From: an uncultured Oscillospiraceae bacterium
Lineage (GTDB): Bacteria; Bacillota; Clostridia; Oscillospirales; Oscillospiraceae
Assembly: GCA_910584285.1 (NCBI GenBank)
Contig: CAJTYK010000003.1
Span: 58,835 to 122,834, forward strand
DNA: 64,000 nucleotides
Reading direction: 5' to 3'
The notes below the pieces were generated by a model. It worked only from the letters and a program-made list of their open reading frames with translations. It searched no databases and was not told the DNA's origin. The position numbers and the translations under genes were made by a program. This document shows positions 1 to 6,536 of this stretch, piece by piece (the first letter of the stretch is position 1; the number at the start of each line of letters is the position of its first letter).

Positions 1-2251
1 GGTTGGAGCGCAGGAACTTGGTGAGCTTGTAGTCCTTCTCCCCCTTGCCGTCGTAGCGCACGGTGACGTGGGTGGCGTCCACGGCGGTCACCACGCCGTC
101 CCCCTCGGCCAGCACGGCCACCTCGGAGTCCTGGCAGTTCTTGTACTCCTGGCCGGTGGCCACGATGGGGGCCTCAGTGGTGAGCAGGGGCACCGCCTGC
201 CGCTGCATATTGGCGCCCATCAGGGCCCGGTTGGCGTCGTCGTTCTGGAGGAAGGGGATCTGGGCGGAGGCCACGGACACCATCATCTTGGGGGAGATGT
301 CCACATAGTCCACCCGGTCCCGATCCACCTCGATGATCTCGTTGCGGTGGCGACAGGCCACACGGGCGCGGACAAAGTAGCCGTTCTCGTCCACCGGCTC
401 GGTGGCCTGGGCCACGTTGAACTCGTCCTCCATGTCGGCGGTCATATAGTCCACCTGATCGGTGACCTTGACAGCCACACACTTCCCGTTCTCGTCCAGC
501 ACCTTCTCCGTCCGGCGATAGGGGGCCTCGATGAAGCCGTACCGGTTCACCCGGGCGTAGGACGCCAGGTAGGAGATCAGGCCGATGTTGGGACCTTCCG
601 GCGTCTCAATGGGGCACAGACGGCCGTAGTGGGAGTAGTGCACATCCCGCACGTCGAAGGAGGCCCGATCCCGAGACAGGCCGCCGGGGCCCAGGGCGGA
701 CAGGCGGCGCTTGTGGGTCAGCTCCGCCAGGGGGTTGGTCTGATCCATAAACTGGGACAGGGGGCTGGAGCCGAAGAACTCCTTAATGGCCGCGGTGACA
801 GGCCGGATGTTGATCAGGGCCTGGGGAGTCACCATGTCCAGGTCCTGGATGGTCATGCGCTCCCGGATCACCCGCTCCATGCGGGTGAAGCCGATGCGGA
901 ACTGGTTCTGGAGCAGCTCGCCCACGCAGCGCAGGCGGCGGTTGCCCAGGTGGTCGATGTCATCCGCGCTGCCCACGCCGAAGGCCAGGCAGTTCAGGTA
1001 GTTGATGGAGGCCATGATGTCGTCCACCGTGATGTGCTTGGGGATGAGCTCGTCCATATGGTCGTGGATCAACTCGAAGAAGTCCTCTTGGGACAGCTTC
1101 TCCGCCTCCCGCTTGGCCAGCAGGTCCTTCAGCGCGGCGAAGCGCACCTTCTCGGTGACGCCCGCCTGGGCGGGGTCGAAGTCCACAAAGCCCTTCATGT
1201 CCACCATGCCGTTGGAGAACACCTTCACCATGTGCACACCGGTGTGGAGGTCGTCCACCTCCACCACCGCCTCGTTGACACCCAGGGCCTCCAGCTCCCG
1301 GGCCCGATCCCGGGTGAGCACCTCGCCTGCCTCCGCAATAATCTCGCCGGTGGAGGGGTCCGCCACCGGGGCGGCCAGCTTCTGACCGGACAGCCGGGTC
1401 CAGATGGCCAGCTTCTTGTTGAACTTGTACCGGCCCACGTTGGACAGGTCGTACCGGCGGGGGTCGAAGAACAGGGCGGTGAGCAGGCTCTCGGCGGAGT
1501 CCACCGTGGGGGGCTCGCCGGGACGCAGCTTCCGGTAGATCTCCAGCAGGGCCTCCTCATAGGTCTTGCAGGAGTCCTTTTCCAGGGTGGCAAGAATCCG
1601 GGGATCCTCCCCGAACAGCTCGGTGATGCCCGCGTCGGTGCGGGGGCCGATGGCCCGGATGAGGCACGTGACGGGCAGCTTGCGGTTCTTGTCGATGCGG
1701 ACGTAGAAGATATCGGACAGATCCGTCTCATACTCCAGCCACGCCCCCCGGTAGGGGATGACGGTGGAGGCAAAGGTGATGTTGTCCGCCTTGTCCGCGT
1801 TTTTGGCGTAGTACACCCCGGGGGAGCGGACGATCTGGGAGACGATGACCCGCTCCGCGCCGTTGATCACGAAGGTGCCCGCGTCGGTCATGATGGGGAA
1901 GTCCCCCATAAAAATGTCCTGCTCCTTGATCTCGTTGGTGGCCTTGTTGCGCAGATGCACCTGCACCTTCATGGGGGCGGCGTAGGTCATGTCCTGGGCC
2001 TTGCACTCCTCGATGGTGTACTTGGGGGGATCGTCCATGGAGAAGCTGATGAAGGACAGCTCCAGGTTGCCCGCGTAGTCAGTGATGGAGTCCACATCGT
2101 TAAACACCTCCTGGAGGCCGGTCTCCAGGAACCAGTTGTAGGACTTCTTCTGGATCTCCAGGAGGTAGGGCATCTCCAGGATCTCCTCGCTGCGGGCGAA
2201 GCTCTTGCGCATGGTCTTGCCGTACCAGACGTCTTTGACCGCTCTCGCCAT
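1..2251 (-). CDS. rpoB: RNA polymerase beta subunit, 3' part missing
   Basis: This is the first 750 codons of the beta subunit of RNA polymerase; the gene runs off the left edge, so its C-terminal third or more is not seen. The N-terminus begins [18 protein letters not shown] and continues with typical beta-subunit stretches such as [19 protein letters not shown] and [19 protein letters not shown]. The ATG at 2251 is chosen because a GTGGAG ribosome site lies about 10 bases upstream and conserved sequence starts soon after. A strong promoter lies 170 bases upstream, so the gene can be expressed independently of the genes on its right. A long ORF on the opposite strand is a shadow. Identification is certain. 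Confidence 0.98.
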   Translation of the reverse strand, partial: MARAVKDVWYGKTMRKSFARSEEILEMPYLLEIQKKSYNWFLETGLQEVFNDVDSITDYAGNLELSFISFSMDDPPKYTIEECKAQDMTYAAPMKVQVHLRNKATNEIKEQDIFMGDFPIMTDAGTFVINGAERVIVSQIVRSPGVYYAKNADKADNITFASTVIPYRGAWLEYETDLSDIFYVRIDKNRKLPVTCLIRAIGPRTDAGITELFGEDPRILATLEKDSCKTYEEALLEIYRKLRPGEPPTVDSAESLLTALFFDPRRYDLSNVGRYKFNKKLAIWTRLSGQKLAAPVADPSTGEIIAEAGEVLTRDRARELEALGVNEAVVEVDDLHTGVHMVKVFSNGMVDMKGFVDFDPAQAGVTEKVRFAALKDLLAKREAEKLSQEDFFELIHDHMDELIPKHITVDDIMASINYLNCLAFGVGSADDIDHLGNRRLRCVGELLQNQFRIGFTRMERVIRERMTIQDLDMVTPQALINIRPVTAAIKEFFGSSPLSQFMDQTNPLAELTHKRRLSALGPGGLSRDRASFDVRDVHYSHYGRLCPIETPEGPNIGLISYLASYARVNRYGFIEAPYRRTEKVLDENGKCVAVKVTDQVDYMTADMEDEFNVAQATEPVDENGYFVRARVACRHRNEIIEVDRDRVDYVDISPKMMVSVASAQIPFLQNDDANRALMGANMQRQAVPLLTTEAPIVATGQEYKNCQDSEVAVLAEGDGVVTAVDATHVTVRYDGKGEKDYKLTKFLRSN

Positions 2252-2379
2252 TTGCCAATCACGCTCCACTTCGTCAGAATTTCGGGGCCGCCGATTATGA
2301 TACGCGTGGGGCTGTTGTCACAGCTTTCCCATTTCCCCTTGCGCTTTTCTCCGCGGCCTGCTATACTGTACTTATGTTG

Positions 2380-2395
2380 GGGGAGTGTCCTCCCC
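2380..2395 (-). other. Hairpin in rpoB leader
   Basis: A 6-bp perfect stem (GGGGAG / CTCCCC, 4-base loop) sits about 25 bases after the predicted rpoB transcription start, within a 5' leader of roughly 165 bases. No U-run follows, so it is not a terminator as such. A role in the leader is only possible, not shown. Confidence 0.35.
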
Positions 2396-2421
2396 TTCTT
2401 TGCTGCATACAAAAGCAGCTT

Positions 2422-2450
2422 ATTGTACCATAAACGCCGCCCCGCGTCAA
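2422..2450 (-). promoter_or_regulatory. Sigma-A promoter of rpoB
   Basis: On the minus strand TTGACG (2450-2445) and TACAAT (2427-2422) are separated by exactly 17 bases. An A/T-rich stretch directly upstream (2451-2460) could act as an UP element. The site lies downstream of the hairpin ending the preceding gene pair, which fits an independent start for rpoB. Confidence 0.85.
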
Positions 2451-2481
2451 GAAAAATTTGGCGCGGAGCGGCATAAATTTT

Positions 2482-2509
2482 CGTCCCCCGGCCATCAAGC
2501 CGGGGGACG
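2482..2509 (-). terminator. Hairpin terminator after the GGDEF gene
   Basis: An 11-bp perfect GC-rich stem (CGTCCCCCGGC with its complement, 6-base loop) starts 19 bases after the stop of the diguanylate cyclase gene. On the minus strand the tail is AAAATTTATG, so the U-run is short. It most likely separates the PAS-GGDEF unit from rpoB. Confidence 0.6.
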
Positions 2510-2527
2510 CCTGTCTGATATGGAAAA

Positions 2528-3457
2528 TTACTGCCGCTCCCGGAGCTGCCGGTGGCTCTCGTCGCACCACACCACCATGTTCCGGCCGAAGTTCTTCGCG
2601 TCATAGAGCATGGCGTCGGCCCGCTGGAGGAACTCCTCCGGGCTGTGCTCGGTGGTGGGCACCACGGTGACGCCCCCCACGCTGATGGTCACCCAGGGGC
2701 TGACGGGGGAATTGTGCTGGAGGTGCAGCTCCTCCACCGCCTGACGGACAGTTTTCAGGAATTCAAAGGCGGTGCGGCCCTCGCTGCCCAGGAACAGGGC
2801 CACGAACTCCTCCCCGCCGTACCGGGCAAAGAGGTCGGTGGAGCGCTGGAAATAGGAGGCCGCAGTCTTGGCCACGGCGGCGATGACCTGATCCCCGGCG
2901 GGGTGGCCGAAGGTGTCATTATACAACTTGAACTTGTCGATGTCGAACATACAGATGGAGAAGGGCAGCTCGAAGCGGATGGCCTCCCGCCAGCGCACCG
3001 GGTACTCCTCCTCATACCGGCGGCGGTTGGCCACGCCGGTGAGTTCATCCACCATGGCCTGACGCCGGAACTGCATCTGATAGTGGTAGAGCTGAATATG
3101 GGCGTTCACCCGGGCCTTGATGATCACCGGGCTGAAGGGCTTGGTCACATAGTCCACCGCCCCCAGCAGCAGCCCCCGCTCCTCATACTGGATATCGGTC
3201 AGGCTGGTGAGGAGGATCACGGGGATGTACCGGGTCAGCTCCGTGCCCTTCAGCTCCCGCAAAAGGGTGAAGCCGTCCATCTCAGGCATCACTACGTCCA
3301 GCAGGATCAGGGAGAAGCCCCCCTCCTTGGCGGCGCGCAATCCCGCCTCGGCGGTGTGGCAGGCGGTGATCTCGTAGTCGGGCTTTAAGATGGAGGCCAA
3401 AAACTCGGTCTGTACAGGGCTGTCGTCGATCACCAGTATCTTATCCAAATTCTCCAT
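2528..3457 (-). CDS. Response regulator diguanylate cyclase (REC-GGDEF, PleD/WspR-like)
   Basis: A 309-aa cytosolic response regulator predicted to make cyclic-di-GMP from two GTP. The receiver domain spans residues 5-120 with acidic pair D11/D12, phosphoacceptor D54 in LLDVVMPEMDG and the conserved K107. The GGDEF domain spans about 130-305, with FDIDKFKLYND at 171-181 and the active-site signature GGEEF at 214-218. RSTD at 205-208, five residues before GGEEF, matches the RxxD inhibitory site, so product feedback is expected. The ATG at 3457 follows a GAGGGGA ribosome site; an upstream in-frame start would add 15 residues without a site. It lies 69 bases behind the PAS gene and probably shares its transcript. 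The cognate kinase is not seen. Confidence 0.93.
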   Translation of the reverse strand: MENLDKILVIDDSPVQTEFLASILKPDYEITACHTAEAGLRAAKEGGFSLILLDVVMPEMDGFTLLRELKGTELTRYIPVILLTSLTDIQYEERGLLLGAVDYVTKPFSPVIIKARVNAHIQLYHYQMQFRRQAMVDELTGVANRRRYEEEYPVRWREAIRFELPFSICMFDIDKFKLYNDTFGHPAGDQVIAAVAKTAASYFQRSTDLFARYGGEEFVALFLGSEGRTAFEFLKTVRQAVEELHLQHNSPVSPWVTISVGGVTVVPTTEHSPEEFLQRADAMLYDAKNFGRNMVVWCDESHRQLRERQ

Positions 3458-3526
3458 GGGCTTCCCCTCGACTTTACAGTATGTTCCCGTTCCGGCCCCC
3501 ACGGGAGGGCCGCGGACGACGGACGA

Positions 3527-4006
3527 TCACGCGCTGGGCAGGCGTCTGGTGTCGCTGATATCCTGGGCCACGTAGACGGCGGTAAGGGGCATATCATCCT
3601 CCCCGGCCCGGGCCAGCACGGCGCTGGCCCGCACCCAGCTCCAGCTGTCCGACTCCTCATCCCGCCTGCGGTACTCCACCGCAATGCAGGGCTTCCACCA
3701 GCGCAGCTCCTGCCGGATGTAGTCCACATTCATCACCCGAAGGTACTCCGCCTGATCGTCGGGGTGGATGAAATACTGGGCGTAAATGCGCAGCGCAGAG
3801 GTGCAGTTCACCTCGTTGCCCAGCACCTCCCCCACCCGGCGCAGCTGGGTGACGGGGCGGAAGGTGTCCTGCTCCAGGTTGATATAGTAGGTGGAAAAAA
3901 ACAGGCGGCTCAGGCTGCCGATGATATCGCCCAGTTCCTCCTGGGATACGTGGGGCCCGCCCTCAGGAACGGCTTCCCAGGGCTCCCCATATGCTGCGGT
4001 ATCCAC
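3527..4006 (-). CDS. Small stand-alone PAS-domain protein
   Basis: About 159 residues with a PAS-like fold (roughly residues 20-155): a YYINLEQDTF strand, the WSWVRASAVLAR core and a C-terminal VAQDISDT, the usual end of a PAS domain before an output domain. No output domain follows; the next gene, 69 bases on, is the REC-GGDEF protein, so it may be a sensor or partner for it (inference). I choose the GTG at 4006 because GAGGGGGAAG lies just upstream and because a good promoter (4077-4105) overlaps the alternative ATG at 4081 and TTG at 4105, placing those at or before the transcription start. Confidence 0.72.
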   Translation of the reverse strand: MDTAAYGEPWEAVPEGGPHVSQEELGDIIGSLSRLFFSTYYINLEQDTFRPVTQLRRVGEVLGNEVNCTSALRIYAQYFIHPDDQAEYLRVMNVDYIRQELRWWKPCIAVEYRRRDEESDSWSWVRASAVLARAGEDDMPLTAVYVAQDISDTRRLPSA

Positions 4007-4027
4007 AAATACTTCCCCCTCAAAGGC

Positions 4028-4047
4028 GGCCGCCCTGCCGGGCGGCC
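4028..4047 (-). other. Leader hairpin ahead of PAS gene
   Basis: A perfect 8-bp GC stem (GGCCGCCC / GGGCGGCC, 4-base loop) lies between the predicted transcription start near 4070 and the GTG start at 4006, ending about 12 bases before the ribosome site. No U-run follows on the minus strand. Confidence 0.45.
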
Positions 4048-4076
4048 CATCACAGGCTGCATTACTCTTTCTTTTT

Positions 4077-4105
4077 ATCATATCACAAATACCCGCAAGA
4101 ATCAA
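4077..4105 (-). promoter_or_regulatory. Sigma-A promoter of PAS-GGDEF unit
   Basis: TTGATT (4105-4100), a 17-base spacer and TATGAT (4082-4077) on the minus strand, with TGA just before the -10 giving an extended -10. It is back to back with the bioY promoter. Confidence 0.75.
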
Positions 4106-4138
4106 TCAGGGGAGTGGGGGAAATTTTCCAAAAACCGC

Positions 4139-4167
4139 TTGACAGGCAGTAGGCTTGATTGTATACT
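4139..4167 (+). promoter_or_regulatory. Sigma-A promoter of bioY
   Basis: TTGACA (4139-4144), 17 bases, TATACT (4162-4167). The -10 element lies inside the left half of the BirA-type operator, so repressor binding would block polymerase. Confidence 0.88.
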
Positions 4168-4189
4168 AACCATTGAAATAAGTTTACAA
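4159..4189 (+). promoter_or_regulatory. BirA-type biotin operator
   Basis: Inverted half-sites TTGTATAC (4159-4166) and GTTTACAA (4182-4189) are separated by 15 bases. This matches the Bacillota biotin repressor site (TTGTAAAC-N15-GTTTACAA style) with two changed bases in the left half. It covers the -10 element and the transcription start of bioY. BirA itself is not in the window. Confidence 0.82.
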
Positions 4190-4202
4190 TGGAGGGATCC
4201 CT

Positions 4203-4784
4203 ATGACCGCCACAGCAAACGTCAACGTCCGACAGCTCGCCCTGTGCGGAGTAATGGCCGCCGTACTCTGCGTCATCGCCCCCATCTCCCTCCCCATCGG
4301 CCCCATCTCCATCACCGGGGCCACCTTCGCCATCTACCTCACGGTATACCTGCTGGGGGGACTGTGGGGGACAGTCAGCGTGCTGGTGTATCTGCTGGTG
4401 GGCTTTGCCGGCCTGCCGGTGTTCAGCAACTACATGGGGGGCGCCGCCCGGCTGCTGGGCCCCACGGGGGGCTATCTGGTGGGCTATCTGCCCATGGCGC
4501 TGCTGGCGGGCTTTGTCGTCCAGTGGGCCTTCCGCCGCTTCGGGGGGCAGGACGGGAAGGGCTGGATCGCCGTGGCCGTGCAACTCTTAGGGCTGGTGCT
4601 GGGCACCGCCGTCCTGTACGCCTTCGGCACCGCCTGGTACTGCTTCCAGGCCGGGGTGGAGCTGCAAAAGGCGCTGGCGGCCTGCGTGTTCCCCTTCATC
4701 CCCTTTGACCTGCTGAAGATGGCCGCGGCTCTGCTGGTGGGCGTCCCCGTCCGCCGCCAGCTGGAGCGGGCCCGGCTGCTGTAA
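4203..4784 (+). CDS. bioY: BioY, substrate-binding S component of a biotin ECF transporter
   Basis: A 193-aa integral membrane protein that captures biotin. Six hydrophobic segments can be seen and the BioY hallmark LLGPTGGYLVGYLPMA lies at about residues 85-100. Length is normal for the family. The ATG at 4203 follows a GGAGGG site. The gene is a single-gene unit: its promoter carries a BirA-type operator and a strong terminator follows 5 bases after the stop. No EcfA/EcfT genes are near, so it either works with a shared energizing module encoded elsewhere or alone. Expected regulation: off when biotin is plentiful. Confidence 0.95.
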   Translation: MTATANVNVRQLALCGVMAAVLCVIAPISLPIGPISITGATFAIYLTVYLLGGLWGTVSVLVYLLVGFAGLPVFSNYMGGAARLLGPTGGYLVGYLPMALLAGFVVQWAFRRFGGQDGKGWIAVAVQLLGLVLGTAVLYAFGTAWYCFQAGVELQKALAACVFPFIPFDLLKMAAALLVGVPVRRQLERARLL

Positions 4785-4789
4785 CCTAA

Positions 4790-4820
4790 AGAATCCCCTC
4801 CACAAGCGGGAGGGGATTCT
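4790..4820. terminator. Bidirectional terminator between bioY and 62-aa gene
   Basis: A 12-bp perfect stem AGAATCCCCTCC with its complement, 7-base loop. The convergent genes end 5 bases (bioY) and 0 bases (minus gene) away. The tail on the plus strand is CTATTCTTTG; on the minus strand TTTAGG. Confidence 0.85.
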
Positions 4821-5009
4821 CTATTCTTTGTCCTCATGCCTGGGCAATACGGTGAGGTTCCCCCCAGGCGGATTGTCCCCCTCGGAGATGACCTGTTCCT
4901 CACACTCCCGCTGGGCGGCAATCAGAATCTTGACGGCATCCTCCAGAAGATTGATGGCATCCTCCGAGGCATTAACCATTTTGTAATATAATTCTTTATA
5001 ATTCAGCAT
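4821..5009 (-). CDS. Small conserved-looking protein of unknown function
   Basis: A 62-aa protein with a leucine/isoleucine-rich, probably helical N-terminal half (YKELYYKMVNASEDAINLL, then AVKILIAAQRECEEQ) and an acidic, glycine/proline-rich tail. Similar short proteins are often seen next to Xre-type regulators in Clostridia, in my recollection, but I do not know a function. It has its own promoter (5028-5056) facing away from the Xre gene at 5100, with a palindrome next to the -35, so it is probably controlled by that regulator. ATG at 5009 with GGGTGAT upstream. No membrane segment or signal peptide. Confidence 0.7.
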   Translation of the reverse strand: MLNYKELYYKMVNASEDAINLLEDAVKILIAAQRECEEQVISEGDNPPGGNLTVLPRHEDKE

Positions 5010-5027
5010 ACAATATCACCCACGGAT

Positions 5028-5056
5028 ATCGTATATAAATTTCACCTTTTTGTCAA
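5028..5056 (-). promoter_or_regulatory. Promoter of the 62-aa gene
   Basis: TTGACA (5056-5051), 17 bases, TACGAT (5033-5028) on the minus strand. The spacer contains AGGTGAAATTT, resembling half of the neighbouring palindrome. Confidence 0.78.
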
Positions 5057-5073
5057 TAGGTAAATTTAACCTA
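5057..5073. promoter_or_regulatory. Palindromic operator, probably for the Xre regulator
   Basis: TAGGTAAATTTAACCTA is a near-perfect 17-base palindrome (7 of 8 base pairs match around a central T). It abuts the -35 of the leftward promoter and lies 27 bases before the Xre start, the position expected for a shared operator. Binding is inferred. Confidence 0.6.
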
Positions 5074-5099
5074 CGCTATCATGGAATTGGTGATGTTTC

Positions 5100-5327
5100 A
5101 TGTATCTGAGAATCCGAGATTTACGGGAAGATGCTGACCTGACGCAGAAGCAGATTGCGGAATATCTGCATGGCAATCAGTCCAACTACTCAAAGGTCGA
5201 GCGTGGACTGGCGGCGCTTTCACTGTCAGACGCCGTCAAGCTGGCCGAATTCTACCAAACCAGCGTGGATTATCTGGTGGGGCTCACCGACGTGAGAACG
5301 CCCTACCCAAAATCCCGGCGAAAATGA
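5100..5327 (+). CDS. Xre-family helix-turn-helix regulator
   Basis: A 75-aa DNA-binding protein made of little more than one HTH_3 domain: DLTQKQIAEYL is the first helix pair and NQSNYSKVERG the recognition region (about residues 13-37), followed by LSLSDAVKLAEFYQTSVDYLVG, the classic end of the Cro/CI-type fold. The start ATG at 5100 has only a weak GGTGATG site. It is divergent from the 62-aa gene and sits 15 bases before the promoter of the convergent RNA locus, so it may regulate either. Base composition is less GC-rich than the flanks, suggesting acquired DNA. Confidence 0.85.
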   Translation: MYLRIRDLREDADLTQKQIAEYLHGNQSNYSKVERGLAALSLSDAVKLAEFYQTSVDYLVGLTDVRTPYPKSRRK

Positions 5328-5342
5328 CGCAGGGGCCCCTAC

Positions 5343-5371
5343 TTGACAAACCGCCTTCCAGCGTGTATCAT
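5343..5371 (+). promoter_or_regulatory. Promoter of short rightward RNA
   Basis: TTGACA (5343-5348), 17 bases, TATCAT (5366-5371). No ORF with a ribosome site follows before the terminator at 5429-5467, so it should drive a non-coding RNA. It resembles the facing promoter at 5587-5615, including TTGACAAAC at the -35. Confidence 0.82.
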
Positions 5372-5377
5372 ATAAAT

Positions 5378-5467
5378 AGGCGCTGCCGGTAAGCGGTTGG
5401 CCCAGTTAAGTGTTCTTAAATTGCTTTAAGAAACCGTCACTTGGCCGAGTGGCGGTTTCTGCATTTT
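5378..5467 (+). ncRNA. Predicted ~90-nt RNA antisense to the 27-aa ORF
   Basis: It is inferred from a consensus promoter and a 13-bp terminator hairpin followed by GCATTTT. The RNA would begin near GGCGCTGCCGG, contain a TTCTTAAA/TTTAAGAA hairpin (5413-5432) that overlaps the foot of the terminator stem, and be complementary to the 3' end of the 27-aa ORF (5437-5467) on the other strand. Its 5' end carries nearly the same sequence as the 5' end of the opposing transcript. This layout matches an antisense RNA antitoxin, but I do not recognise the family. Confidence 0.6.
5429..5467. terminator. Shared hairpin terminator of the convergent RNAs
   Basis: A 13-bp stem (5429-5441 with 5448-5460, one G-T pair, 6-base loop) followed on the plus strand by GCATTTT. 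On the minus strand the tail is TTAAAGCAATTT, weaker. The stop codon of the 27-aa ORF lies inside this hairpin. Confidence 0.82.
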
Positions 5468-5520
5468 ACCTGAACCGTAATTGCCCACTTATGGACATAA
5501 AACGTCACAGTAATCAGCAT
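5437..5520 (-). CDS. 27-aa peptide with sequestered ribosome site; candidate type I toxin-like peptide
   Basis: A very short ORF supported by context, not by homology. The peptide starts MLITVTFYVHKWAITVQVK and ends with the basic tail CRNRHSAK; hydrophobic residues alternate, giving an amphipathic-strand look and not the hydrophobic helix of Fst/TxpA-type toxins. An excellent ribosome site, AAAGGGGGTG, ends 7 bases before the ATG and is paired within a hairpin (5525-5550). A consensus promoter lies 67 bases upstream of the ATG. The TGA falls inside the shared terminator, and an antisense RNA covers the 3' end. Nothing here proves toxicity; alternatives are a leader peptide or a non-coding structured RNA. 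Confidence 0.55.
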   Translation of the reverse strand: MLITVTFYVHKWAITVQVKCRNRHSAK

Positions 5521-5524
5521 TTCT

Positions 5525-5550
5525 CTACACCCCCTTTCGGGGTGATGTAG
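5525..5550 (-). promoter_or_regulatory. Hairpin burying the ribosome site of the 27-aa ORF
   Basis: On the minus strand CACCCC (5544-5539) can pair with GGGGTG (5533-5528) and CTA with TAG (5550-5548 with 5527-5525) around a short loop. This occludes the GGGGGTG Shine-Dalgarno element. Such sequestration is a hallmark of type I toxin mRNAs. Confidence 0.65.
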
Positions 5551-5586
5551 CCAACCGCCTACCGTTTTCACGACAGCGCCGTGTTT

Positions 5587-5615
5587 ATTTTAGCATCAGG
5601 GGAATCGTTTGTCAA
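5587..5615 (-). promoter_or_regulatory. Promoter of the 27-aa peptide mRNA
   Basis: TTGACA (5615-5610), 17 bases, TAAAAT (5592-5587) on the minus strand. The predicted start near 5580 begins with GGCGCTG, as does the opposing RNA. Confidence 0.82.
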
Positions 5616-5641
5616 ATTGCGGGGAATCCGCTGAAATAGGC

Positions 5642-5669
5642 TTGCATTTTCCCCGTTCTCTGTTATAAT
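5642..5669 (+). promoter_or_regulatory. Promoter of the SprA-like gene
   Basis: TTGCAT (5642-5647), 16 bases, TATAAT (5664-5669), 47 bases before the start codon. Confidence 0.78.
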
Positions 5670-5715
5670 TAAGGTAAGAGTATTTGCTCATTTCTGAGCC
5701 TATGAGGTGATCGTC

Positions 5716-6489
5716 ATGTTGAACGGTATCTCTCCTTACGGCAGCTATGCCGCCTACGGAGCGGCCTATGCCAGCCGTGCCGCCCTGACCCGCGGCCCGG
5801 AGCAGGCCCAGGCCGCCCAACGCTCCGCCCCCCAGTGGGGCGTGCGAAAGGCCGCTCAGCCCGAGGCGCCTGTCCAGCCCGTCACGCCGGCCCGCCCGGT
5901 GACGACCGACGAGGATCCCGCCGCCTCCGCCCTGTTGCGCTACAACTCCGACCCCGCCGCCATGGCAGTGCGGATGCGGATGCAGCAGCCCGGCGATCCC
6001 GCCGCCCAGGCCGCGGGCGCCCAGCAGGCCCAGGCCCCCGCCCTCCCCGGCCAGAAGGACGGCGCCCAGGACGCCAACCCCCTGGCCCAGGAGCAGAACC
6101 CCGCTGTGGAGGGCTCCAAGAGCGCCCAGGAGGTGATGGAGGAGGGCGAATGCCAGACCTGCAAGGAGCGCAAGTACCAGGACGGCTCGGACGACCCCGG
6201 CGTGTCCTTCAAGACCCCCACCAACGTGGCTCCCGAGCTGGCGGCCTCCGCCGTGCGGGGCCATGAGAACGAGCACGTGGTACGGGAGCAGGCCAAGGCC
6301 CGCCAGGAGGGCCGCAAGGTGGTGAACCAGTCCGTCACCTACCACACCGCCATCTGCCCGGAGTGCGGCAAGGCCTACGTGTCCGGCGGCACCACCCGCA
6401 CCGTCACCAAGGCGGCGGACAGCCAGCAGGCCCAGCAGCAGCCCAAGGAGGATCAGAATTCCCGGGCCCCCTTCTCCGCCGTGGCATAA
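5716..6489 (+). CDS. SprA-related putative metalloprotease
   Basis: A 257-aa protein whose C-terminal 110 residues match the SprA-related family of putative zinc peptidases: ECQTCKERKYQDGSDDPGVS, then the HENEH zinc-type motif in RGHENEHVVREQ, and a final CPECGKAYVSGGTTRT. The two CxxC pairs could bind metal. The N-terminal 140 residues are Ala/Pro/Gln-rich and look disordered. There is no signal peptide. The ATG at 5716 follows GAGGTGA by 5 bases; an in-frame GTG at 5707 lies inside that site. It is a single-gene unit with its own promoter and terminator. The substrate is unknown and activity in this family is, to my knowledge, poorly established. Confidence 0.82.
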   Translation: MLNGISPYGSYAAYGAAYASRAALTRGPEQAQAAQRSAPQWGVRKAAQPEAPVQPVTPARPVTTDEDPAASALLRYNSDPAAMAVRMRMQQPGDPAAQAAGAQQAQAPALPGQKDGAQDANPLAQEQNPAVEGSKSAQEVMEEGECQTCKERKYQDGSDDPGVSFKTPTNVAPELAASAVRGHENEHVVREQAKARQEGRKVVNQSVTYHTAICPECGKAYVSGGTTRTVTKAADSQQAQQQPKEDQNSRAPFSAVA

Positions 6490-6500
6490 CTCAACCTGTT

Positions 6501-6535
6501 AAAGCAGCCCCCCGGCAAAGCCGGGGGGCTGCTTT
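6501..6535. terminator. Bidirectional terminator after SprA-like and kinase-like genes
   Basis: A 16-bp perfect stem, AAAGCAGCCCCCCGGC with its complement around an AAA loop, ending in CTTTC on the plus strand and CTTTAAC on the minus strand. The convergent gene ends 2 bases away. Confidence 0.9.
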
Positions 6536-6536
6536 C

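Larger units (their letters stand above)
5379..5580. repeat. Inverted repeats bounding the convergent RNA locus
   Basis: GGCGCTG at 5379-5385 pairs with CAGCGCC at 5574-5580 (7 of 7), and CGGTAAGCGGTTGGC at 5387-5401 matches the complement of 5550-5564 with one mismatch (14 of 15). Each repeat lies just downstream of an outward-in promoter, so both transcripts start with nearly the same sequence. The arms could form a closed stem around a 200-base element, or reflect an ancestral inverted duplication. Confidence 0.75.

Noticed and set aside
68..2476. 802-aa plus-strand ORF opposite rpoB
   Set aside because: Antisense shadow of a GC-rich gene; the His/Val/Gly/Leu-rich translation has no domain and no ribosome site, while the minus strand is unmistakably RpoB.
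6509..6524. GCAAAGCC resembling part of a cyclic-di-GMP-I riboswitch core
   Set aside because: It is the loop and flank of a simple 16-bp terminator stem; no riboswitch stems surround it. No GEMM-like element was found elsewhere in the window by eye.
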